Source: Saprospiraceae bacterium (GTDB taxonomy: Bacteria > Bacteroidota > Bacteroidia > Chitinophagales > Saprospiraceae). Taken from it: a stretch of 64,000 bases of DNA. The position numbers and the translations under genes were made by a program. This document shows positions 52,299 to 59,372 of this stretch, one piece after another. The stretch is taken from assembly GCA_041392805.1 (NCBI GenBank), contig JAWKLJ010000002.1, positions 2,929,001 to 2,993,000 on the forward strand, written 5' to 3'. Numbering within the stretch: the stretch's first letter is position 1; every line of letters starts with the position of its first letter. Under the pieces are notes generated by a model. The model searched no databases, had not been told where the DNA came from, and saw only the letters and a list, made by a program, of their open reading frames with translations.

Positions 52299-53921
52299 TT
52301 AGCTAAGTGGAAGTCTTTGTGGTGCTTCTACCCAGATTTGTTCTGTAAAATAAATACCTAAAATAACAACTGCACCCGCCAAGGCAAGGACTGATGGACT
52401 AGCTCCTGCAGCCAATACCAAACCCAAGGGCAACAAATTACCAAATACGATCACACCCAGCCAAAACTTAGTGCGGTACCTGCCTTTAGTAATCATTTCA
52501 ACGGTGCGTTTGGCGTCTGAAGTAGGGTGTGTCATGGTTAATTCTAGCAAAATAGTGCCGAGATTTAGGCCTATTCCAAGTACCAATACCAATCCCAAAA
52601 AGGGTAACCATTCGGTGTCTCCCAAGAATAGCCCCAGCAGCGCAAAGGTAGCTGCACCTGCCATAAAGCTATGCACCAACATATGAATGGCCAAGGTTGG
52701 GCTTTGCCAAAAGTCCCGCCCTTTAGCTTGCGCAAAAAGAAAAGCGGTATAGACGGCAACTAGCATGGCGGTTATGGCAGTTAACCAATTAATAGCAGGT
52801 ATTAGTCCAGCCCAATCCATCCAAGTTGCCAAACCTAGCAAACTAATTAAGCCACCATAAACCGTGATGGCATAGCCCCCTCTCACCAACCAAGAACCCC
52901 ATTGAGGCCGAAGTAATACATTGAGAAAACGGTCCGGACGATCCAGATCCATGACCAATAAAAGGCCTGTTAAACCCAGAAAGAGCAGCCCTATACCCAA
53001 GCTTAACCACTGGGTAGTGGCCCCAATCGCTATCCCTCCAAAAACAGTCGCTATAAAAGGCACCAAAAAGGCACCGGCAGCAATTGCTTTTGTCACAACG
53101 TAGGCCGAGACCTCCCAACCCCATAAGATTCCTTTATCAGGCGAATCATATACGCGCCTGGCTTTACCCAGCATCAGATCAATGGATTTGGTTTTGCCAT
53201 TCTTAGCCACCTCTCCTGCCGTCAATTCCTGCTGCTTTACTTTCATCAAAGCTTCTAACACATCCCCGTTTGAAAAGGCCAATTTCTCTGCTTCTTTTGC
53301 ATAATGACCTACGCCCATGGTTTGGGCATTCCATAAATAGCTATCGGATTTTTCGGTTATGCTTGGATGGAGAGAAGCTTCATCTGCATCGATATAAAAC
53401 AAGTTGGGGATGGTTCCTTTTTCAGGCTTTCTTACTTTTACTTGCTGGCGACTAAGCAACTGAGTGATCTCCGTATTTGGATTGTCCATATCGCCTGAAA
53501 TAATAGCGTGCTCTGGACAAACATTTACGCAGGCCGGTTCCAAGCCAATATCAATACGGTGGGCACAATAGTTACATTTGGCGGCAGTGTTGGTTTCTGG
53601 ATCAATATACAAAGCATCATAAGGGCATGCCTGCATACACGATTTACATCCAATACATCTGTTCTTATCAAAATCCACGATGCCATCATCCCTGAAAAAC
53701 AAGGCTTCAACTGGACAAATCTCAACGCAAGGCGCCTCCGTACAATGGTTGCATCGCATTACAGAAAACAATCTACGCGTGTTTGGGAATTCTCCTTTTT
53801 CAACTTGCTTTACCCAGGTCCGGTTGACACCGATTGGCACCTGATGCTCTGATTTGCAGGCCGTTGTACAGGCATGGCATCCGATACATTTGCGGTTGTC
53901 TATTACGAATCCATATTTCAT
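52299..53921 (-). CDS. Fused [4Fe-4S] ferredoxin-NrfD membrane subunit (PsrB-PsrC/SoeBC-like)
   Basis: This 540-aa protein joins two subunits that are usually separate. Residues 1-190 carry four ferredoxin clusters: CIGCHACTTACKSEHQVPIG, CNHCTEAPCVEICPVEALFF, CIGCKSCMQACPYDALYI and CNYCAHRIDIGLEPACVNVC. Residues about 270-540 form an NrfD/PsrC-like integral membrane domain with eight or more helices (GWEVSAYVVTKAIAAGAFLV is the first). It passes electrons between the catalytic subunit and the quinone pool. No signal peptide is present, so the FeS part faces the cytoplasm, in line with the Tat-less catalytic subunit. Confidence 0.85.
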   Translation of the reverse strand: MKYGFVIDNRKCIGCHACTTACKSEHQVPIGVNRTWVKQVEKGEFPNTRRLFSVMRCNHCTEAPCVEICPVEALFFRDDGIVDFDKNRCIGCKSCMQACPYDALYIDPETNTAAKCNYCAHRIDIGLEPACVNVCPEHAIISGDMDNPNTEITQLLSRQQVKVRKPEKGTIPNLFYIDADEASLHPSITEKSDSYLWNAQTMGVGHYAKEAEKLAFSNGDVLEALMKVKQQELTAGEVAKNGKTKSIDLMLGKARRVYDSPDKGILWGWEVSAYVVTKAIAAGAFLVPFIATVFGGIAIGATTQWLSLGIGLLFLGLTGLLLVMDLDRPDRFLNVLLRPQWGSWLVRGGYAITVYGGLISLLGLATWMDWAGLIPAINWLTAITAMLVAVYTAFLFAQAKGRDFWQSPTLAIHMLVHSFMAGAATFALLGLFLGDTEWLPFLGLVLVLGIGLNLGTILLELTMTHPTSDAKRTVEMITKGRYRTKFWLGVIVFGNLLPLGLVLAAGASPSVLALAGAVVILGIYFTEQIWVEAPQRLPLS

Positions 53922-54194
53922 TGGCTATAATCGAATAGGTTTAAAACATTATATCATAGTAATGCATAAATGTATGATAATTTGTTCATATTTTCAAAAT
54001 AAGACAAACTTTAATTGAAAGATCAAGCATCTTAAACAAATTGCTTTTTGGCTCTAGGCCAAGCGACATCAAAAACCTGATCTTATTCAAAAGGAATTGG
54101 TTGAAACCATAAAGACAGAGAGGTATTGTTCAATAGACTTTACCGATAGGTGACAGGCCTCGCTGATGAGTAAATACAAAGGGTACACCATCTT
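53922..54194. other. Control region of the oxidoreductase operon
   Basis: 273 bp without a gene. On the minus strand TTG, 20 nt, TACATTTA can be read as a promoter. Arms TATCATA and TATGATA flank TACATTTA. The 17-mer at 53981-53997 is shared with the CstB-like gene. No GTGA-N6-TCAC site is in it; one near-match lies at 54150-54163. Confidence 0.45.
53981..53997 (-). promoter_or_regulatory. Shared 17-mer upstream of the oxidoreductase operon
   Basis: The sequence TTGAAAATATGAACAAA (minus strand) occurs here, 60-76 bp upstream of the FeS-NrfD gene. It is also found at 58152-58168 upstream of the CstB-like gene, in the same orientation. Its TTG could be a -33 element, with the rest an activator or UP-like sequence. 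Confidence 0.45.
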
Positions 54195-54584
54195 CTAGAC
54201 GTAGTCCTCACCCCAATCCCACTTCTTCTTGAGGCGTTCTAACTCTTTTAATTCTAAAATATCCGTTTCTGATAAATCTTCTGGTGGTGGGATTTGGGCT
54301 TTTTTTTGTTGGTAAAGCTTAAACATTTCCTTTTCGATTTCTTCCTCTTGCCAATCCTTGGAAAGCGCTCCCGTAGCGGGCAGGCCAAAGGCAGAGAGGT
54401 AAAGAATAATGAGCACCATTACAAAAACAGGTATTGGTAACCTCAACCAAAAACCAGCTCCAGGCAGATAAAAGCTCAACATTAATAACAAAACCGTGAC
54501 GAAGGTAAAAACGATAGCACAGATGTAAAATGCCATTTTTGCCTCCACTTTTTTCTTCGCCTTTTTGCGCAATTCTTTATTCAT
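54195..54584 (-). CDS. 2TM-domain protein, small hypothetical
   Basis: This 129-aa protein starts with a basic stretch (MNKELRKKAKKKVEAKMAF) and has two adjacent hydrophobic segments (FYICAIVFTFVTVLLLMLSF and FVMVLIILYLSAFGLP). A charged C-terminus with ELKELERLKKKWDWGEDYV follows. This fits the 2TM-domain proteins of Bacteroidota, which often accompany or are fused to LytS-type kinases. A standalone one has no known function. Confidence 0.6.
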   Translation of the reverse strand: MNKELRKKAKKKVEAKMAFYICAIVFTFVTVLLLMLSFYLPGAGFWLRLPIPVFVMVLIILYLSAFGLPATGALSKDWQEEEIEKEMFKLYQQKKAQIPPPEDLSETDILELKELERLKKKWDWGEDYV

Positions 54585-54669
54585 AGCAAACGATCCAAAT
54601 TATTGAGTAGCCTAAACCAGAATTTATGCAGCTGCCAAATAAATGACAAAATGATTAAACAGAAGTCTA

Positions 54670-56403
54670 TTATTCTTTTACATTGGTCTGGATGGCACTT
54701 GGATTCCAGTAATCATTCTGGTGACCAGCTTTATGATAAAAGGCGTCCTCGGCATTGTGAATATACATAAAAAAGTTTTCTTTGCCAATTCGGTCTATCA
54801 GATTGACCTTAAAAAGCATATCTCTAACCGGACCAATAACGCCACATAAATTGAATTTAATTCCTTTTTCTTTTAAGAAATAATGGAGTTCTTCCAAGGC
54901 GTGAATACCTGTGCTATCTATGTCATGCATGCTGCTGGCATCCATTATAAGGAGCTTCAAAGCATCTCCTTTTTTTCGAACCAATTGCTTTATGTTTTCT
55001 TTGAAATAGGCAGCATTACCAAAATAGAGTTGATCATCAAATCTGACAATTAGGATCTCATCAGATTGCTGGGCGTCCTGAAAACGTTTGACATTTCGGT
55101 AGAAGGGTGTCCCCGGAAGCTTACCCAAAACGGCCATGTGTGGCCTCGAACTTCTGAAAAGAACGGCAGAAATAGATAAGGCCACCCCTGCCATCACCCC
55201 TTCGCCAATCCCAAGAACAAGGGTAACGACAAAAGTAACGACCATCATCCAAAAATCTCGGCGATGGCTCTGCCACAGCAGTACAGCTTCTTTTAGATCA
55301 AATAGACTTCTCACGGCAAGCAAAATGATGGCTGCCAAAATAGCTTTGGGCAAAAAATAGACCAAGCCCGTTAAAAAAACTAAAGTCATCCCTATGAGAA
55401 GGGCGGAGACAATAGAGGCAATCCCCGACTGCGCCCCCGCTTCATCATTCACCGCAGATCGGCTAAAACTACCAGAAGTAGGTAATGACTGAAAAAAGGA
55501 ACCCACAATTTTTGAAATGCCTAAGGCAAAAAGTTCTTGATTGGGTCGTACGACATAGTTTTGATGCTTAGCCTCTAATACTTTGGCAATACCAATACTT
55601 TCTACAATACAAATAATGGTAACGGTAAAAACCGTTGGTAATAATAAGCGAATTTTATCCCAAGCCAGCAGTGGCACTTCAAAACTTGGCAGCCCATCTG
55701 GAACATCTTCGACTATCGAAAGTCCAGATTCGTTTAATTGAAATAACCAAGCCAAAAACGTTCCAATGATGGCCGCAATTAAAGCTCCTGGAATAGTTTT
55801 ATTTATCCATTTTAAGAACAAGATTAGAAAAATGGCACCCAAGCAAAACGAGAGGGTTAAAAAGTTGGTTTGCTCCAGGTGCTGAATGGCATACAATAAA
55901 GATTCATAACTATGTGAGAACCTCGGGATAGAAAACCCTAGCAGGTCTTTCAGCTGACTGACCGCTATAATGACGGCCGCAGCCGAGGTAAATCCTACCA
56001 GAACAGGATGGGAAAGAAAATTGACGAGAAAGCCCATCCTAAAAAAACCAAGGAGCATCTGCGCAATACCAATTAAGCATCCGGATAGGATCACTAATTC
56101 GATATAGGCTGGTGTTCCTGGTGTTTCCAATTCGCTTACACCGGCCAAAACCAATAAGGCTGAAATGGCTACAGGCCCAATTGACATCTGCCTTGAAGTT
56201 CCAAAAATAGCATAGAAAAATAAGGGTATAAATCCACCATACAATCCATAAATTGGCGGCATACCTGTCAGCATAGCATAAGCCATCCCCTGTGGTATCA
56301 GCATGACGCCAACCGTTAGCCCTGCTATAATATCCTTGGTTAACAGTGCTTTAGAATAAGTAGAAAATGGTTCTAAAATGGGAAAATACTTACTCCATTG
56401 CAT
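54670..56403 (-). CDS. SulP-family anion transporter with STAS domain, paralogue 1
   Basis: This protein of about 577 aa starts at an ATG that matches the paralogue (MQWSKYFPILEPFSTYSK). It has the SulP signature TVGVMLIPQGMAYAMLTGMP, then PIYGLYGGFIPLFFYAIFGT and about 12 helices. A C-terminal STAS domain (LLIMDASSMHDIDSTGIHAL) follows. SulP proteins move sulfate, bicarbonate or other anions across the inner membrane. The sulfur setting favours sulfate or a related anion. A second SulP is encoded at 62073-63788. No Crp-type site was found upstream of this one. Confidence 0.9.
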   Translation of the reverse strand: MQWSKYFPILEPFSTYSKALLTKDIIAGLTVGVMLIPQGMAYAMLTGMPPIYGLYGGFIPLFFYAIFGTSRQMSIGPVAISALLVLAGVSELETPGTPAYIELVILSGCLIGIAQMLLGFFRMGFLVNFLSHPVLVGFTSAAAVIIAVSQLKDLLGFSIPRFSHSYESLLYAIQHLEQTNFLTLSFCLGAIFLILFLKWINKTIPGALIAAIIGTFLAWLFQLNESGLSIVEDVPDGLPSFEVPLLAWDKIRLLLPTVFTVTIICIVESIGIAKVLEAKHQNYVVRPNQELFALGISKIVGSFFQSLPTSGSFSRSAVNDEAGAQSGIASIVSALLIGMTLVFLTGLVYFLPKAILAAIILLAVRSLFDLKEAVLLWQSHRRDFWMMVVTFVVTLVLGIGEGVMAGVALSISAVLFRSSRPHMAVLGKLPGTPFYRNVKRFQDAQQSDEILIVRFDDQLYFGNAAYFKENIKQLVRKKGDALKLLIMDASSMHDIDSTGIHALEELHYFLKEKGIKFNLCGVIGPVRDMLFKVNLIDRIGKENFFMYIHNAEDAFYHKAGHQNDYWNPSAIQTNVKE

Positions 56404-56561
56404 AATTCGTGGGTAAAAAATGATCCTTCTATGACTCAAAAGCGCAGAAATTGTCATAGAACCAAAAAGATTGAGCGTGCAAGCTAAGGAGAAGTTGCTT
56501 AACTACCAAATAGGGATCTCTCACGATCTTGGACAAATACGGTAATAAGCTCTAAAATGCA

Positions 56562-56596
56562 AAATGGCAGCAAGTCACTAAAGCTTGCTGCCATTT
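56562..56596 (-). terminator. Terminator of the CstB-like gene
   Basis: Perfect 13-bp arms AAATGGCAGCAAG and CTTGCTGCCATTT enclose a 9-nt loop, about 30 bp after the stop of the persulfide dioxygenase-rhodanese gene. The stem is followed on the minus strand by TGCATTTTAGAG, a weak U-tract. Confidence 0.85.
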
Positions 56597-56624
56597 CTGC
56601 ATTATTTCCTCGGTGCACTAGTCA

Positions 56625-58043
56625 CTAGTTTGCCAAAGTAGAAGGGCAAACATAGGCCGTTGTAGGAATTTCAGATTTTGCGATCTCGTCAAAGGTCCCG
56701 TGAATGTTAATCAAATGGTCAAAGCCCCGAGCTTTTAAAATGGAAGCTGCAACCGTAGACCTATAACCACTGCGACAATGCATGTAATATGGCTTTTCTT
56801 TGCTTATTTTACCCATATGGTCATTGATGAAATCCAGCGGAACATTAAGGGAGCCCTCAATATGTTCGGCTGACCATTCTGAAGGTTTTCTAACATCCAT
56901 GATGGCTATACCTTTGTCTTTTATATAGGCTGCTTCCAAACTTGCGACATTGATCGTCTCAATCACATCCACCTCCGCACCCGAAGCTTTCCAAGCTTCA
57001 AAGCCTCCTTCCAGGTAACCGATAGCATTATCATAACCCACCCTTGCCAAACGCTTCACCGTCTCCTCTTCTTTTCCTAAAGGTGCAATAATCAGGATTG
57101 GTTGCATTAAATCTGCGATCAATGCGCCCACCCACGGAGCAAAGCTTCCATCCAAACCAATAAATATAGAATTGGGCACGAACCCTTTTACAAAGGACGC
57201 CTTGTCTCTTACATCCAAAATCAATGCATCATGCTCATTGGCAGCCGCTTCAAAGGCACGAGGAGATAAAGCAACCGCTCCTCTTTCCATCACGGCATCA
57301 ATGCTTTCATAGCCAGACTTATTTAAATTAGCATTTTTGGCAAAGTATTGTGGTGGTGGCAGCAAGCCATCAGTTACTTCTTTGATAAACTCCTCCTTGG
57401 TCATATCCGCCCGCAAAGCATAGTTGGTGCGCTTTTGGTTGCCCAAGGTATCCCAAGTCTCTGAGCTCATATTCTTTCCACATGCCGAGCCAGCCCCATG
57501 AGCAGGATAAACCAATACGTCATCAGGCAAGGTCATAATCTTGTTCCGAAGGCTATCAAACAGCCAACCTGCCAGGTCTTCTTTGGTTAAAACCCCATTT
57601 TTCTGTGCCAGGTCTGGTCGTCCAACATCTCCAATGAATAGGGTATCCCCTGTGAAGATCGCATGCTCTTTTCCATTTTCATCCAACAACAAATAAGTTG
57701 TACTTTCGGGGGTATGGCCAGGTGTATGTAATACCTTAATGGTTACTTTACCCACCTTGAATTCTTCTCCATCTTTGGCCAGGTGTTTCACATAGGTCGT
57801 TTCTGCACTAGGACCATAGACGATCTTTGCGCCCGTTTTTTTAGCCAAATCAATGTGGCCAGAAACAAAATCAGCATGAAAATGGGTTTCAAAGATATAT
57901 TTGATCTTTGTATTATCAGCTATTGCTCTTTCTATATAAGGTTGTGTTTCACGTAGCGGATCAATAATCGCTGCCTCGCCATTACTTTCAATGTAATAAG
58001 CACCTTGTGCTAAACAACCCGTATATATTTGTTCGATTTGCAT
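56625..58043 (-). CDS. CstB-like persulfide dioxygenase-rhodanese fusion
   Basis: This protein of about 472 aa has the CstB three-domain layout. It starts with an ETHE1-type metallo-beta-lactamase domain (FETHFHADFVSGHIDL, VLHTPGHTPESTTYLL, IFTGDTLFIGDVGRPDL, VYPAHGAGSACG). Then comes a rhodanese-like domain without the Cys (LIIAPLGKEEET) and a C-terminal rhodanese with YMHCRSGYRS. It oxidises persulfides to sulfite or, with its rhodanese part, makes thiosulfate. ATG at 58043 (MQIEQIYTG) is preferred over 58094. A Crp-type palindrome lies 61-74 bp upstream. Confidence 0.9.
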   Translation of the reverse strand: MQIEQIYTGCLAQGAYYIESNGEAAIIDPLRETQPYIERAIADNTKIKYIFETHFHADFVSGHIDLAKKTGAKIVYGPSAETTYVKHLAKDGEEFKVGKVTIKVLHTPGHTPESTTYLLLDENGKEHAIFTGDTLFIGDVGRPDLAQKNGVLTKEDLAGWLFDSLRNKIMTLPDDVLVYPAHGAGSACGKNMSSETWDTLGNQKRTNYALRADMTKEEFIKEVTDGLLPPPQYFAKNANLNKSGYESIDAVMERGAVALSPRAFEAAANEHDALILDVRDKASFVKGFVPNSIFIGLDGSFAPWVGALIADLMQPILIIAPLGKEEETVKRLARVGYDNAIGYLEGGFEAWKASGAEVDVIETINVASLEAAYIKDKGIAIMDVRKPSEWSAEHIEGSLNVPLDFINDHMGKISKEKPYYMHCRSGYRSTVAASILKARGFDHLINIHGTFDEIAKSEIPTTAYVCPSTLAN

Positions 58044-58073
58044 GGTATGAGATTTTTTAGAATTAATTTCCTG

Positions 58074-58081
58074 CAAAGAAA
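58074..58081 (-). promoter_or_regulatory. -7-like box of the CstB-like gene
   Basis: TTTCTTTG on the minus strand differs from TAnnTTTG only at the A. It lies exactly 22 nt downstream of the Crp-type palindrome, the same spacing as at the YeeE/YedE operon. Confidence 0.5.
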
Positions 58082-58103
58082 AGACACTTGCCACTTACAA
58101 ACA

Positions 58104-58117
58104 GTGATGTTAATCAC
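58104..58117. promoter_or_regulatory. Crp-type operator upstream of the CstB-like gene
   Basis: GTGATGTTAATCAC fits GTGA-N6-TCAC. An outer inverted repeat, ACTTGCCA and TGGCAAGT, surrounds it. The spacing to the -7-like box is 22 nt, so a regulator bound here would sit near -41. Confidence 0.6.
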
Positions 58118-58138
58118 AGTTTGGCAAGTTTGTTATCC

Positions 58139-58168
58139 GAAAATATGAAACTTTGTTCATATTTTCAA
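58139..58168. promoter_or_regulatory. Inverted repeat with shared 17-mer upstream of the CstB-like gene
   Basis: Arms GAAAATATGAA (58139-58149) and TTCATATTTTC (58156-58166) are perfect over 11 bp with a 6-nt spacer. The right arm is part of the 17-mer TTTGTTCATATTTTCAA (58152-58168) that also lies upstream of the oxidoreductase operon. It may be a terminator of the TIGR03643/SDR operon, an operator, or both. Confidence 0.5.
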
Positions 58169-58197
58169 GCATTCCATATAATTGATTGGAAAAACAA

Positions 58198-58479
58198 TTA
58201 TCTTTTGCTGATTTTATTGAGAGAAATTTGCTTTTGTCTGCTGCATTTAAACCTTGTAATACCTGCCACTCGTTTTTTTAGATGCTTTTGGCTAACACCG
58301 CTATTCACTCGTTTTCTCCATAGCCGAAAACTGCTACCCTTTAGTGCATTTCGCATGATCTTAATCACTTCTTTTTCGGGCAAACCAAATTGGAATGCAA
58401 TAGCTTCGAAAGGCGTTCGATCTTCCCATGCCATTTCGATAATTCGATCTAAATCACGCTCGTTAAACTGCTGACTCAT
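58198..58479 (-). CDS. TIGR03643-family small protein
   Basis: This 93-aa protein has the family features DLDRIIEMAWEDRTPFEAIA, QFGLPEKEVIKIMR and SSFRLWRKRV. Family members are small, helix-rich and of unknown role, with a helix-turn-helix-like pattern that may bind DNA. It follows the SDR gene by 18 bp, so both are probably cotranscribed. The C-terminus is basic. Confidence 0.75.
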   Translation of the reverse strand: MSQQFNERDLDRIIEMAWEDRTPFEAIAFQFGLPEKEVIKIMRNALKGSSFRLWRKRVNSGVSQKHLKKRVAGITRFKCSRQKQISLNKISKR

Positions 58480-58497
58480 CTTCTTATTTCGTTTCTT

Positions 58498-59196
58498 TTA
58501 ACTCCTCAAGCTTGACATTCCGCCATCTACATGCAGTACTTGGCCCGTCATCCACGCGGTTTTATCAGATAGTAAAAAAGCGGCCATTTCTGCCAAATCA
58601 AAAGGGCTTCCAATTTTTTTCAGCGGATGTCGCTGAGCATTGGCAATTTTCTTTTCGTCGCTACTCAATAATTTTGAGGCCAAAGGGGTATCTGTCAGGG
58701 AAGGTGCGATGCAGTTCACCCGAATTTGTGGGGCGAACTCAGCCGCCAAAGCCCTGGTCAGCCCTTCTATTGCCCCTTTCGATGTGGAAACCTGTGAGTG
58801 GAAGTTAAATCCAAATTGTACAGCTACTGTTGAGAACAGCACAATAGATGCATTTTCGCTAGCTTTTAGCTTTGGAAGGATTGCTTGTATTACTTTAATA
58901 GCACCAAGCACTTGCAAATTAAAATCGTCCAAAAAGGAGGAAGGCTTAATTCTGGAAAAAGGCTTTAGATTAATACTTCCTGGGCAATAGACGACTCCAT
59001 CTAATTTTTCAGGCAAAAAATCAAAATTTAAGGATTCGTCCAGGACATTGAGGGGGTAGAAGGTCAGCCCTGGCTCTGCCAGTGGTCTTGGGGCACTAAA
59101 AAAGGTGCCATACACTTCGTCTCCATTAGCACTCAGGGTAGTTGCCAATTGTTTTCCAATGCCAGATGATGCGCCGATGACTAAATAATGCTTCAT
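58498..59196 (-). CDS. SDR-family oxidoreductase lacking the catalytic Tyr
   Basis: This 232-aa short-chain dehydrogenase-like protein has the NAD(P) loop LVIGASSGIGKQLATTL, VYCPGSINLKPF, LFSTVAVQFGF, and VNCIAPSLTDTPLASKL. The active-site YxxxK reads VSTSK: Tyr is replaced by Val, while Lys remains. The C-terminus WMTGQVLHVDGGMSSLR is normal. It may have lost dehydrogenase activity or use another acid. It shares an operon with the TIGR03643 protein. Confidence 0.85.
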   Translation of the reverse strand: MKHYLVIGASSGIGKQLATTLSANGDEVYGTFFSAPRPLAEPGLTFYPLNVLDESLNFDFLPEKLDGVVYCPGSINLKPFSRIKPSSFLDDFNLQVLGAIKVIQAILPKLKASENASIVLFSTVAVQFGFNFHSQVSTSKGAIEGLTRALAAEFAPQIRVNCIAPSLTDTPLASKLLSSDEKKIANAQRHPLKKIGSPFDLAEMAAFLLSDKTAWMTGQVLHVDGGMSSLRS

Positions 59197-59268
59197 TCCT
59201 ACTGTAGGTTTTTTGATGAATAACTATGCTTTTGGAATCAAACAGTAGGTTTAGCCAATGGTTCTTTT

Positions 59269-59291
59269 TTTTGATGCCTTTATAAATCATC
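59269..59291 (-). repeat. End fragment of dispersed repeat, copy D
   Basis: TTTTGATGCCTTTATAAATCATC matches the end of copy A (TTTTGATGCTTTTATAAATCC) with only a few changes. The hairpin part is not present. It lies downstream of the metalloprotease gene with the same orientation relative to it as copy A has to its upstream gene. Confidence 0.5.
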
Positions 59292-59300
59292 TTATTTTTT

Positions 59301-59348
59301 GATGTAGAGCTATTGGAGCACAAGGTGTCCCTCCAATAGCTCTACATC
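59301..59348. terminator. Hairpin after the metalloprotease gene
   Basis: Perfect 18-bp arms GATGTAGAGCTATTGGAG and CTCCAATAGCTCTACATC with a 12-nt loop, 25 bp after the stop of the metalloprotease gene. On the minus strand the stem is followed by A-rich sequence, not by a U-tract. Confidence 0.8.
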
Positions 59349-59372
59349 TTCCGTAACGCCACGTTCAAACGA

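Noticed and set aside
54150..54163. GTGACAGGCCTCGC near-match to the Crp-type site in the oxidoreductase control region
   Set aside because: The second half has a mismatch (TCGC), it is about 230 bp from the gene start and no -7 box lies 22 nt downstream.
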